Source: Haematococcus lacustris | Lineage: Eukaryota; Chlorophyta; Chlorophyceae; Chlamydomonadales; Haematococcaceae | DNA length: 64,000 nucleotides | Assembly: GCA_030144725.1 (NCBI GenBank) | Contig: JASKMD010000001.1 | Coordinates: 3,457,932 to 3,521,931 of the forward strand | Reading direction: 5' to 3' | Part shown: one piece after another, positions 9,945-20,136 of the stretch | How the letters are laid out: each line of letters begins with the position of its first letter | Position numbering within the stretch: position 1 is the stretch's first letter | The notes under the pieces: model-generated | Database searches by the model: none | Seen by the model: the letters and a program-made list of their open reading frames with translations, nothing else | What the model was told of the DNA's origin: nothing | Program-made: the position numbers and the translations under genes

Positions 9945-10695
9945 AGAGCGCCCTGCAAATGCTCGTGTCCTGCCTACCAAGTGGGTACTAAAAGTGAAGC
10001 GTGATGCCGCAGGGAATGTCGAGCGGTACAAGGCCAGGCTAGTGGCTAAGGGGTACTTTCAACAATCAGGTGTGGATGTAGGAGACGTGTATGCTCCTGT
10101 CAGCAAGCACACCACACTGAGGGCACTGCTAGCAAAGGCAGCAGCGGAGAACATGGAAGTGCACCAGCTGGACTTTGAGACAGCTTTTCTGAATGGAGTG
10201 CTTGAAGAGCACGAGGTCATCTATGTCCAGCAGCCAGAGGGCTTTAGGGAGGGCAGCAGTAACACTGTTTGTCGTCTGCATAAGGCCCTGTATGGTCTAA
10301 GGCAGGCACCCAGGGCGTGGCATGCTAGGCTTTGTGAAGAGCTTCTGGCCATGAACTTCAAGTCATTTGAGGCTGATCCTGCTTTGTTTACTCTGCACCT
10401 ACCATCAGGCACAGTCTACCTGCTGGTCTACGTGGATGGTTGTCTTCTGTGCACACAGCAGGGGGACACCACAGGCCTGGCCTATGTCAAGCAGAAGCTC
10501 TCCTCAGTGTTCAAACTGAAGGACCTGGGAGAGGCAAGGTGTTTTCTGGGCATGCAGATTGTCAGGGACAGAGCCGAGGGCACAATCCTGATCAGCCAGC
10601 AAAAGCTCATCCATGAGCTGGTCACCACACACAGCATGTCGAATGCACACAGCAAGACTCTACCCATGGCTGCAGCAGTCACACTCACGGTAAAT
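9945..10695 (+). pseudogene. Ty1/copia reverse transcriptase fragment
   Basis: The translation resembles Copia reverse transcriptase: LPTKWVLKVKRD, ERYKARLVAKGY, VYAPVSKHTTLRALLA, HQLDFETAFLNG, LHKALYGLRQAPRAWH, and LLVYVDGCLL where YVDD is expected. The change to YVDG removes a catalytic aspartate. The left side is cut by the Dualen insertion and the right side stops near TLPMAAAVTLT, before the rest of the RT/RNase H region. No Copia LTRs are visible. This is a dead fragment that served as target for later insertions. Confidence 0.88.
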
Positions 10696-10740
10696 AAGGC
10701 CGACGCGAGGGCCTTTTTTGCATCGGATGGACATTCCGCT
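10683..10740 (+). repeat. Possible terminus of a CACTA-like transposon
   Basis: The Copia fragment ends near AATAAGGCCGACGCG, which matches the left terminus of the transposon at 23276 (AATAAGGCCGAGTCGG). At the same distance upstream both have CACTC. About 160 bp later the ATCTGTACAGAT array begins, as at the other loci. No matching right end was found in the window. The CACTC part may be Copia coding sequence, so the exact boundary is uncertain. Confidence 0.4.
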
Positions 10741-10858
10741 CCGATAGAACGATAGAGCGTTGAGTTTAATGGGGACCTCGCTCTTGAATGAAGTCCTAAC
10801 TCGCAGCGGTTGCGAAGATACATCGATCCGCGCGCGAGGTACCCCCCCCTTTTTAGGA

Positions 10859-11522
10859 ATCTGTACAGATGCCCGTCTAATGGGCCTGCCATCTGTACAG
10901 ATGCCTGTCGATGGGCCCAAGGATATGCGGCATCTGTACAGATGCCTTCTACGCATCTGTACAGATACGTAATGTTGTCATCTGTACAGATTCCTTACAG
11001 CTATCTGTTCAGATTTGTGCGTCTGTTCAGAAAAACCTCTAAGCATCTGTACAGATAAATCATAGGTTGTATCTGTACAGATGTTAATGGTGTATCTGTA
11101 CAGAAAGGTAGGAGGCTATCTGTACAGATGGCAAGCGGGAGAATCTGTACAGATTGTCTGATGTTTATCTGTACAGATGCAAATTGCTGTCATCTGTACA
11201 GATACCTGGGGTTGCATCTGTACAGATTCTACGAGAAAGCATCTGTACAGATGGTAAAATGGTACTATCTGTACAGATAGCTTTGGTCGAATCTGTACAG
11301 ATATGACGAGGGGGCATCTGAACAGATAAATTTGAGTTCATCTGTACAGATGATAAGGCAGCATCTGTACAGATAGCTATAGAGATTATCCGTTCAGATA
11401 GCTATAGACGTGTCTGTACAGATAGCGATATTAAGCATCTGTACAGATACGTATGGGTGCGTCTGTACAGATAGAGAAGAAGAGCATCTGTACAGATACT
11501 TAGAGGTGCGTCTGTACAGATA
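10859..11522 (+). repeat. Array of about 27 copies of the palindrome ATCTGTACAGAT
   Basis: The 12-base motif is perfectly self-complementary. Copies start at 10859, 10891, 10932, 10954, 10980 and then about every 22-26 bp to 11511. The spacers differ from unit to unit, so the motif rather than the whole unit is conserved. Several units carry one substitution, such as CTGTTCAG or a leading GTCTG. No gene is seen inside. I read it as clustered protein-binding sites, likely the subterminal region of a CACTA-like element. Confidence 0.9.
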
Positions 11523-11686
11523 ACAATTACGAAGAGTGGCTTGCATCGTAAAGTATGCTTGCATTTGTGCTGGATGTGATAGACTTGTTATATCTGTAAG
11601 CAGGTGATGTCGACTTCAAACGGGAGCTCTTCCGTGGCGACTACTGTCGATTTGCAGCGATTGGCTCAGCAACAGGAGGCCGTCGT

Positions 11687-11894
11687 TGTAGCGAACGGCT
11701 CCTCGAAGCCTAGCTCGCCTCACGGTACTTCTGTACTGCAGTGTGACATGGTGGGCGAAAGGGGCAGGTGGGCCTTCGTGCACACCTGCTTCAGAGGTTC
11801 GACTCCTCGGGGGAAACGTTCTAAACCCTGGCCGTGTCATGCTGTGGGAAAGAAGGTAGTTATCGGTTATCGGCGCTGCTCTTAGCACGCTACA
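11687..11894 (+). repeat. Gypsy-1 5' LTR
   Basis: 208 bp, beginning TGTAGCG and ending CGCTACA (perfect 7-bp terminal inversion). Contains a tRNA-like T-arm, GAGG-TTCGACT-CCTC at 11794-11808, and an A-box-like TGGGCGAAAGGG 44 nt upstream, the spacing found in tRNA genes. Confidence 0.95.
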
Positions 11895-11897
11895 TTT

Positions 11898-11910
11898 TGG
11901 TTTCCGACCG
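11898..11910 (+). other. Gypsy-1 primer-binding site
   Basis: TGGTTTCCGACCG begins three bases after the 5' LTR. TGG complements the CCA end of a tRNA. The first nine bases are shared by all four LTR elements of the window. The tRNA species is not identified. Confidence 0.75.
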
Positions 11911-11944
11911 ACGTTGCTACTAACGCCACTTTCTCCCTAAGCAA

Positions 11945-13795
11945 ATGACTGCCAACAAGGAGCCTCCTCCTGGAGGAGACAAACGACCGGAGCGTTCTGC
12001 TCCTGGGGGCCAAACTCCTGGCTCCCCGCCCCCAGTGACTCCGAACGCCACCTCTGGTGTTCCAGCAGCGGTTCCTGCTGCGACTGGGGCGCCAAATACT
12101 GGCACGACGGTAACTATTACCACCCCCGCTCTTCCTGTGCCTATCACGAGCCCCGCCTTCGCGGAAATCGAGAGGGTTACTGGTCTACCGCCCGCTCAAG
12201 CTATGGATCTGCTGAAGAACGTTCAGCAGACTCTGAACGCTATGTCCTCCGCTCAGCCTCCGGCTGGCCCAGCACCATCTGCTGTGGCGGCCCCTGGAGC
12301 TGCTCCGCTCTCTTATGCAGGAGCCCTGACAGCTGCCCCGATCCTGCCTGATGTTGGCACGTCTGCGGCTACTGCGCAATTTGACGAGATTCAGAGGCTT
12401 CGCCAGCAGCTGGTGGGAGCGAATGCAAACCTCCAGGCTTCTCAGAACGAAGCTGTCCGGATCCGAGCGGAGCTCGCTGAGATGGAGCGTCTCCAGGGCC
12501 TGCAGAATGCGCTGGTGAGTGGAGAGCAGACTGTGGCAGACATACGCAACCAGTATTCGCAGTCAGCTCGACCTGCTGTGAATGGTAGCAGTGGCACCTC
12601 TGCTGCAAAGCCTGCCCCTGCTGCACCAGCCTCGTCTGGCACCACCGCACCTGCTGCACCTGTCGCACCTGTTGCGCCGCACCCGTTGTCAGTAGGACAG
12701 GCACCTTCATCTCAGGTTGCGTCCCCTTTACCTGTGTTAGCATCTCTGCCCAGGGTCAAGGTTCCAGGTCCTGAGAAATGGACAGATCAGTGCCTCAACA
12801 CCTCTCGAGTAGCAGAAATAATCTGTGAAGACCTTGAAGTCCACTGTGCATATTTGCGCATTGACCCTGCTGATGCCCTGCCAAACTTCCTGACAGGCAA
12901 AGCCCGTGAGGTATGGTATCCAGCCACTAGAAATGCCCATATCCTTGCGCATGGCGTTAGGCCCACCTGGTCATTCCTGCGTACCTCTTTTAAAGAGATG
13001 GCTGGTGATGACCTGCGTAATGACTCAGATGTGCACCGCAGGAAGCTGCTGGATCCAGGTGCATTACGCATGACAGCTGGTTCTACCCTCAATGCGTACA
13101 TTACAGAGTTCAGGAATACCCTGACTGTTGCAGGCATGACTTGCATGGCACCTGCAATGCTTGTGGCTACCTTCATTAGGGGTCTCACCCCTGAGCTGCA
13201 GGGACGTGTTGTGCATGACCAGGCACTCATGGCTGAGCCCACCCTCACTGATGCTATCCAGGCTGCAGTGAATGGGCAAAAGGTACTGTTTGCAGTATCC
13301 ACCAGCATTGGGGGACGTCGCCCTCCTCCACCTTTAGCTGCCTTTGTGCCTCACAAGCAGATGGACCGTATCAGAGGCTTCACCGCTCCTGCTGGAGGAT
13401 TTCCTCCTGCGGCCCCTCGTGGCCCCTACTGGGATGTCAGCAGCAGCAGCAGCAGTGGCCACCGTGGAAGTCGCCACAGCAGCCAGGGTGGTGGACGTCC
13501 TCCAAGGCCCCCTCCTCCTGCTGCCCCTGTGTCTGATGCTCCTCCCAGGCCACCTCCTGGCCATGCCTGCCACCACTGCTGGAACCCCGCCCACTTCAGG
13601 GACTACTGCAACCTCAAGCACCTGTCTGCTGAGGAGGCCCGCCGGGTCTCTGGGTTCCCCCGCCCCTCCTCCCTGGGCCCTCCTTCTGGCCATGGTGCTG
13701 GGGACCGTCCCCCACGGGGTCCAGGCAAGCGTGACCGCAGCCCAGGCAAGGGTGGATGGAAGCAGCAGGGTGGCAAGGGTGACCGCCGCCGCTGA
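11945..13795 (+). CDS. gag: Gypsy-1 Gag
   Basis: 616 residues from the first ATG after the primer-binding site. Residues 1-110 are Pro/Ala-rich. Residues about 140-200 look like a coiled coil (FDEIQRLRQQL, IRAELAEMERLQ). Residues about 270-450 form the capsid-like helical region (REVWYPATRN, SFLRTSFKEMAGDDLR, LVATFIRGLTPELQG). A CCHC zinc knuckle of the form C-x2-C-x4-H-x4-C lies at 542-555, and the C terminus is Gly/Arg/Lys-rich, fit for RNA binding. Gag would package element RNA into particles. It ends at TGA 13793-13795, and the pol frame continues in the same phase directly after it. Confidence 0.93.
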   Translation: MTANKEPPPGGDKRPERSAPGGQTPGSPPPVTPNATSGVPAAVPAATGAPNTGTTVTITTPALPVPITSPAFAEIERVTGLPPAQAMDLLKNVQQTLNAMSSAQPPAGPAPSAVAAPGAAPLSYAGALTAAPILPDVGTSAATAQFDEIQRLRQQLVGANANLQASQNEAVRIRAELAEMERLQGLQNALVSGEQTVADIRNQYSQSARPAVNGSSGTSAAKPAPAAPASSGTTAPAAPVAPVAPHPLSVGQAPSSQVASPLPVLASLPRVKVPGPEKWTDQCLNTSRVAEIICEDLEVHCAYLRIDPADALPNFLTGKAREVWYPATRNAHILAHGVRPTWSFLRTSFKEMAGDDLRNDSDVHRRKLLDPGALRMTAGSTLNAYITEFRNTLTVAGMTCMAPAMLVATFIRGLTPELQGRVVHDQALMAEPTLTDAIQAAVNGQKVLFAVSTSIGGRRPPPPLAAFVPHKQMDRIRGFTAPAGGFPPAAPRGPYWDVSSSSSSGHRGSRHSSQGGGRPPRPPPPAAPVSDAPPRPPPGHACHHCWNPAHFRDYCNLKHLSAEEARRVSGFPRPSSLGPPSGHGAGDRPPRGPGKRDRSPGKGGWKQQGGKGDRRR

Positions 13796-16700
13796 TGTGT
13801 TGCCCAACCAGCCGGTCAGAACTGTGTTGGTGCCTGTAGCACTGTGCCCGCTGAGGAGGCATGTATGCCCAAGGGTCCTGCTGCAGACGACTGTGTTTTA
13901 CACTTCTCGTTTTCTGGCAAAGTGAATGGCTATGATTGCACTCTGCTGTTTGACAGTGGTGCAGCTGCTAGCTTTATCAATTGTGCTGCTGTTGAGCAGT
14001 ACCAGCTGTCCAGTTATAAACTGAAGCAGCCCAAGGAGTTCCTTGTGGCTAATGGGCAGCCCGTAGTTTGTACGCATGCATGCAGCGTCTAGTTGAATGT
14101 GCAGACTCTGAGCTGCAGGGTCGAGTTGTTGGTGATGCCTGAGATGTTCTCTGCCTTCGACATCTTAATGGGCAGTGACTGGCTTCAGTCCAATGGTGTG
14201 CTGCTGGACTATCTAGCACGTACTATTACAGTACAAATGGCTTCTGCTAAAACAATACTCAAATGTGAGCCAGCAGCGCCAATTATGGCTCCCCATTGTG
14301 CTCATATCCTGGCAAAACATAAGCAAGCCACTGTGTCAGCAAAAGTGGCTTACAGGTGGTTAAGGAAAGGCGGCCAGTCCCTGGTTGCCCTCATCTCGTC
14401 TCAGCCCATCAACCCTACCCCAGCAAGTGTGCTGTCCGTTCACCCAACCCCTACTCCAGCTAATTTGCTGTCCAATGACCCTGACCCCCTCTCTCAATCA
14501 ACTACCCCACCCTCTAACTCACCTATCAACTACCCGACCTCTATACCTCCTGCAGTAGCAGCTCAGCTGACAGCACTCATATCTGAGTACGACGATGTCT
14601 TCGCCCCTTTCAATTCTCTACCCCCTCAACGTCCAGTGGGACACACCATTCCCCTTCAGCCTGGCTGTAAGCCACCAGCTTTGCCATCATATAAGATGAG
14701 CCAGCCAGAGCTGTTGGAGATGAAAAAGCAGGTAGCAGCCTTCTTGGAGCAGGGCATCATCGAACCCTCCTCCTCTCCCTACGCTGCCCCTGTCCTCTTT
14801 GTCAAAAAGAAATCAGGTGAGTTGAGGATGTGTGTAGACTATCGTCAGCTGAACAAAATCACACTTAGGGATCAATACCCACTACCTCGAGTGGATGACC
14901 TGTTTGACAGGTTGGCTGGGTGTACAGTGTTCTCGTCACTTGACCTGCAAGCTGGATATCACCAGATCAGGATCCCTGATGAGGATGTCCCTAAGACAGC
15001 CTTCAGGACACCCAGTGGCCTATATCAATTTAAAGTACTATGCTTTGGTTTAACTAATGCACCAGCCACGTTTCAACGTGTGATGAATAATGCTTTTGCT
15101 GACGTCATTAATGACTGTGCCCTTGTGTACATAGATGATATCCTCATCATGTCCAAAAACGTACCAGAACACTTCACACATTTGAGGAGAGTTCTTGAAT
15201 TATTACGTAAGCACCAGTTTAAAGCTAAATTATCCAAATGTGAGTTTCTTAAAACCGCACTCAAATTCCTGGGTCACATTGTCAGTGATCAGGGCATCGC
15301 CGTTGACCCTGATAAAGTGAAGTCTATCACTTCCTGGCCTGTGCCACGCAGCCTGACTGCCATGCAGCAGTTCCTAGGTGCTGCAAATTTTGTGCGCAAG
15401 TTTGTACACAACTTCAGTGCTATTTCAGCACCACTGACAGACCTGACTGGTAAAGCAGGTGCTGATTTCAATTGGCATAAGTGGCCTGATGATAAATTAA
15501 AGGCTCTCGATGCTCTTAAGCATGCTATTTCAAGAGTACCTTTACTCAAAATCCCAGATATTACTAAACCATTCCAGGTTTATTGTGACGCCTCTTTGCA
15601 AGGCGTAGGTGCAGTACTCATGCAGGAGGGGTACCCCCTGGCTTATTTAAGTAAAAAGCTGATTCCAGCTGAAAAGAACTATACCACTGGTGAACAAGAA
15701 CTACTTGCAATTATTACTGCATGTAAAGAGTGGCGGTGCTACTTGGAGGGAGTTCCCTTCACATTATACACAGATCACAAGCCTTTGGTAGCTTTAAAAA
15801 CTCAGAAGGTCTTGTCAAGACGCCAAACCAGGTGGTTGGAGTTTCTCTCCCGGTATGATTTTACCATTGAGTATTTACCTGGTGATACCAACCCTGCTGA
15901 TCCTCTGTCCCGCATACCTGATGCTCCTGCCAGCAACCCTGTCATGGTTATGACCAGGAGCAAGAAGCGCCTTTTGGAGGGGGAGGAAGCTGGTGTGGTA
16001 CAGCCTGCTCAGCCTGCCATTCAGCAGCTACAGCAGGAGCCACAGCCTCAGCTGGTTTTGGAACAGCCCTTGCCCCCACCTCCTTTACCTGTGCACCCGT
16101 TGCATGCTGTCAATATGACAGAGCAGCTGCTGACAGCATATGCAGCAGACGAGGACTTTGCCAGCACGGTGGATCAATATGATCAGGATAAGCATGGCTT
16201 GTATCGCACCAAAGGCAAGAACCAGATAGTGGTTCCTAACTGCCAACAGCTCAAAGCCTGGTGGAGATGTATTGGTGGAGATGCATGGAGATGTATTGGT
16301 GGAGATGTATTGGTGGAGATGCATGATGCACAGTTTGCAGGCCATGTGGGGATCACCAAGACGCTGGAGCGTATCTCCAGGATATTCTGGTGGCCACGCA
16401 TGAGATCTGAAGTACGTCACTATGTGAGTAACTGTGATGCATGCCAGCGCAACAAGTCTGTGAATACCAGACCTGGTGGTTTACTCACACCACTGGCCAT
16501 ACCCTATGACAGATGGGAGTCCATGTCTATGGACTTGATCACTAAGCTACCGCCCGGTGATCATGGCTTTGATGCCATTGCTGTCTTTGTGGATAGGCTA
16601 TCTAAAATGGTACATTTTGTGCCATGCCGTGAGTCTATGAATGCTGAGGGCTTTGCCCGCCTGTTCATTGATAACGTGTTTAAACACCATGGAGTGCCCA

Positions 16701-17575
16701 GGGAAATAATCTCTGATAGGGGCTCTCACTTTACTAATCATTTCTGGGCGTCAGTTATGGCCATTCTTGGTGTAAAAGAATGTAAATCTAGTGCTTACCA
16801 TCCTGAGTCTGATGGTCAAACAGAGCGGTATAATCGTACCCTGGAGGAAATGCTGCGTCATTACATCTCCCCCGCCCAGTCTGACTGGCCCTTCTTCCTG
16901 TCACTGGCTGAGTTTGCTGTGAACAACAGCTGGCAGGAATCCATCCAGTCCACGCCTTTCCTGGTCAACACTGGCCAGTCACCTCTGACACCGGCTCTGC
17001 TGGAGCTGCCAGGTGAGGTGTACTGTCCCTCTGCCAGGAAGCTGTCTGAATGGTGGCAGAGTAATGTCAAGCAGGCACGCCATTTCATGGAACAAGCTCA
17101 GCAGCGTCAGGCCCATCTGGCCAACAAAGGACGCAGGGATGTGGAGTACCACCCTGGCCAGCTAGTGCTACTGAGCACCAAGAATCTCAGGCTGAAGCCA
17201 GGTAAGGCTAAGAAGTTGCTGCCTAGGTTCATTGGGCCTTTCAAGGTGTTGGAGCATGTAGGTCCTGTTGCTGTGCGCCTAGACCTGCCTCCTGCCATGG
17301 CACGCATGCACCCTGTGTTCCATGTCGCCCTGCTGAGGCCCTACACTTCTGAGCATCCTCACTTGCCTCCTCCTGTGGATTGGCTGGATGAGGCGCCTCT
17401 GTATGAAGTTGAGAAGCTGCTCGCCCATCGTGGTGTACGTGCTGGTAGAGCACGAGGCTACTTGGTCAAGTGGCAGGGTTATGATGACTCTTACAACACG
17501 TGGGAGCCAAGGAATAACCTTGTGAACTGCCAAGAAGTGTTGACTGCATATCATGCAGTGCATGGTTTGTCTTAG
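13796..17575 (+). CDS. pol: Gypsy-1 Pol: protease, RT, RNase H, integrase, chromodomain (in-frame TAG)
   Basis: Same frame as gag, so expression as Gag-Pol would need UGA readthrough. Aspartic protease DSGAAAS is at about 13952. An in-frame TAG at 14090-14092 lies where Gypsy-3 has Gln, so it is best explained as a CAG-to-TAG mutation. Then RT (VYIDDILIMS near 15126), RNase H (VYCDASLQG near 15580, YTDHKPL near 15768), integrase zinc domain (C-x2-C in CDACQRNKS near 16435), integrase core (FVDRLSKM, ISDRGSHF, YHPESDGQTERYN) and a C-terminal chromodomain (about 17398-17570, YLVKWQGYDDSYNTWEP). A short tandem duplication near 16258-16320 inserts extra Trp/Gly/Asp residues before the integrase zinc domain. 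Chromodomain-bearing integrases are known to bias insertion toward chromatin marks. Confidence 0.92.
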
Positions 17576-17635
17576 CATCACTGCTATAGTGTTGCGAGTC
17601 CTTGTGTTCTCACGAGGGCGGAGCGTTTCCTCTTT

Positions 17636-17648
17636 GGAGGGGGAGGAA
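17636..17648 (+). other. Gypsy-1 polypurine tract
   Basis: GGAGGGGGAGGAA directly abuts the 3' LTR and would prime plus-strand DNA synthesis. The identical 13 bases precede the 3' LTRs of Gypsy-2 and Gypsy-3. Confidence 0.85.
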
Positions 17649-17856
17649 TGTAGCGAACGGCTCCTCGAAGCCTAGCTCGCCTCACGGTACTTCTGTACTG
17701 CAGTGTGACATGGTGGGCGAAAGGGGCAGGTGGGCCTTCGCGCACACCTGCTTCAGAGGTTCGACTCCTCGGGGGAAACGTTCTAAACCCTGGCCGTGTC
17801 ATGCTGTGGGAAAGAAGGTAGTTATCGGTTATCGGCGCTGCTCTTAGCACGCTACA
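17649..17856 (+). repeat. Gypsy-1 3' LTR
   Basis: 208 bp, one visible difference from the 5' LTR. Followed by the target duplication GTCGT at 17857-17861. The tRNA-like B-box copy is at 17758-17768. Confidence 0.95.
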
Positions 17857-18171
17857 GTCGTCACTCCCGTACTGCCTTTACGCGAGGCTCCTCTGCAACG
17901 TGCACCATCACCATGTGATTCCGTGTCGCCTAGTGTCTTGCAGCAGTACTTAGACCAACATCCGCCCAGCTTGGTAGCTCAACTACGACTGCAACGCACC
18001 CACAACTACCTGGAGCAACAACTGCAGCTGCTGGTTATCAATCTACTGACATCCCTCCTGCCATTCTTGGTCGCCACTACCCGGTTTCTCAACATGGTGA
18101 CCCTCATCGCCTGTCTAGTTGGTCATGCGCTACGTATGACACTCGTGCAAATTAAGGCCTGGCTGGCTTGA

Positions 18172-18447
18172 AAAACCTGAGAGTTGAGGTCTGAGACTTG
18201 GTATGTGGGCTGCTGTGACCTAGGGGATGACAAGACTCTCTTGGGCCAAAGTGTAATTCTCACTCGGTGTCGAGTTGCTGGGCCAGGTATGGGGCTGAGA
18301 CCCTGATTTTGGCTAAGGGAGTTGGCACCGTGTGACCAAAGTGACTTTTCATGAAATCTGAGTATGAGAGGTTGTAAAGGGTGGTTACAGCTGCCCAACC
18401 TAGTAGGTGGCATGCAAAACGTCCAAGCCAGTGATGAGCTATGGCCC
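18172..18447. other. Intergenic stretch, nothing recognised
   Basis: Between the split small ORF and the CAGGGTCC array I see no ORF, RNA gene or terminal repeat that I can support. Confidence 0.5.
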
Positions 18448-20090
18448 GTGTCATAGGACCCTGCACCGGGTCCTAGCGTCACCATGGTCGTAGGACCCTG
18501 TACAGGGTCCTGTGTACCTTATGAGTGTTGATATTATAATCATTCTTTGCATCCATATGTGATAGAACCCTGTTAGGATTCCTACATACCCGGTTGTTGG
18601 TCCTGTTGACCCCGTTTGGATGCTTTTGACCAAGTGTGCCAGGACCCTGTACAGGGTCCTACGATGAGTGCCTTTCCACACAGGGTCCTGGCACCACACC
18701 ACAGGGTTCTGGCTCACAGGGTCCTGGCACCTCACCACAGGGTCCTGGCACCACATGGTTCTGGTACCTCACCACAGGGTCCTGCTGAACACCTACAGGG
18801 TCCTGGCACCTCACCACAGGGTTCTGGCACCACAGGGTCCTGGCACTACACCACAGGGTTTTGGCACCACAGGGTCCTGGCACCACACCACAGGGTCCTG
18901 CTGCACACCTACAGGGTCCTGGCCCACAGGGTCCTGGCACCTCACCACAGGGTCCTGGAACCACAGGGTCCTGGCACCTCACCACAGGGTCCTGGAACCT
19001 CACCACAGGGTCCTGGCCAACAGGGTCCTGGTACCTCACCACAGGGTCCTGGAACCACTGGGTCCTGGCACCTCACCACAGGGTTCTAGCACACAGGGTC
19101 CTGGCACCACACCACAGGGTCCTGGAACCACAGGGTCCTGCCTCCTGACCACAGGGTCCTGGCACCTCACCACACGGTCCTGGCCAACAGGGTCCTGGTA
19201 CCTCAGCACAGGGTCCTGATACCACAGGGTCCTGGCACCACACCACAGGGTCCTGGCACCACACCACAGGGTCCTGGCCCACAGGGTCCTGGTACCACAC
19301 CACAGGGTCCTGATACTCACCACAAAGTCATAGGTCACAGGGTTCTGTCGCACGGCTACAGGGTCCTACGACAGATGTCAACAGGGTCCTGTCGCACGCC
19401 TACAGGATCCTACGACAGACGTCTACAGGGTTCTGCCGCTCGCCTACAGGGTCCTGCAACATTAGGCTACAGGGTTCTGCCGCACGCCTACAGGGTCTTC
19501 CGTCATTTGTCTACAGGGTTCTGCCGCACGCCTACAGGGTCCTGCGACACTTGTCTACAGGGTTCTGCCGCACGCCTACAGGGTCCTGTTACCCATGTCT
19601 ACAGGGTTCTGCCGCACGCCTACAGGGTCCTACTGCATTAGTCTACAGGGTTCTGCCGCACGCCTACAGGGTCCTGCTGCATTTGTCTACAGGGTTCTGC
19701 CGCACGCCCACAGGGTCCTGCGACCCACGTCTACAGGGTTCTGCCGCACGCCTACAGGGTCCTGCGACACTTGTCTACAGGGTTCTGCCGCTCGCCTACA
19801 GGGTCCTGCTGCATTTGCTTACAGGGTTCTGCCGCACGCCTACAGGGTCCTACGACACACTTCTGCAGGGTTCTGCCTCACGCTTACAGGGTCCTGCGAC
19901 ATTTGCTTACAGGGTCTTGCCGCACGGCTACAGGGTCCTGGCACCACAGGGTCCTGGTCCCTCACCACAGGGTCCTGGCACCTCAGGGTCCTGGCACCAC
20001 ACCACAGGGTCTTGCTGCACACCTACAGGGTCCTGGCTCCACACCGCAGAGTCTTGGTCCACAGGGTCCTAGCACCACACCAGACCCTCT
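18448..20090 (+). repeat. CAGGGTCCTG array with flanking full palindromes
   Basis: The array opens with near-palindromes around GGACCCTGTACAGGGTCC (near 18493 and 18649). It continues to about 19330 with units built on CAGGGTCCTGGCACC. From about 19330 to 19940 it changes to a 44-bp unit (CAGGGTCCTG then CTACAGGGTTCTGCCGCACG), and then it returns to the first type. The 44-bp unit is the reverse complement of the unit in the array at 37946-44790. Long ORFs in several frames here are products of the repeat, not genes. Confidence 0.9.
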
Positions 20091-20136
20091 GCTGTAGCTC
20101 AACACCAGCCCATGCTGTCCATGCATTGTCAATTGT

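Larger units (their letters stand above)
11687..17856 (+). mobile_element. Gypsy-1: Ty3/gypsy chromovirus-like LTR retrotransposon
   Basis: Complete element of 6170 bp: two 208-bp LTRs, primer-binding site, gag, pol with integrase and C-terminal chromodomain, polypurine tract. The flanking duplication GTCGT is at 11682-11686 and 17857-17861. I saw one LTR difference (T/C in the cttcgYgcac segment), so insertion is recent. An in-frame TAG in the protease region may make it defective. Confidence 0.96.
11607..18171 (+). pseudogene. Small unknown membrane-type ORF split by Gypsy-1
   Basis: An ATG at 11607 opens a frame that runs into the 5' LTR. If Gypsy-1 and one copy of its 5-bp target duplication are removed, codons continue without a shift from 11686 to 17862 and stop with TGA at 18169-18171. 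The pre-insertion ORF would be 129 codons. It starts Ser/Thr-rich, has Leu/Gln-rich helical sequence in the middle (LQQYLDQHPP, LEQQLQLL), and ends in hydrophobic segments (LLTSLLPFLVATT, MVTLIACLVG). I do not recognise the family. The frame surviving across the insertion supports real coding or a relict element ORF. It is interrupted now. Confidence 0.55.

Noticed and set aside
9907..9945. Poly-Phe start of an ORF before the Copia fragment
   Set aside because: It is the TTC tail of Dualen read in frame, not a protein start.
10859..11522. CRISPR array built on ATCTGTACAGAT
   Set aside because: The repeat is a 12-bp palindrome with short, variable 10-29 bp gaps, unlike CRISPR geometry.
11750..11815. 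A functional tRNA gene in the Gypsy-1 LTR
   Set aside because: Acceptor stem and D-stem pairing are not seen, so it is only tRNA-like and is reported as a finding instead.
18140..18165. ATTAAGGCC at about 18151 as a transposon end
   Set aside because: It lies within the coding end of the split ORF and no other terminal features follow.
18600..20090. CRISPR-like repeat/spacer pattern; long ORFs in several frames
   Set aside because: Repeat units are degenerate, drift along the array and lie in a eukaryotic transposon context; no cas genes. The ORFs only translate the repeat.
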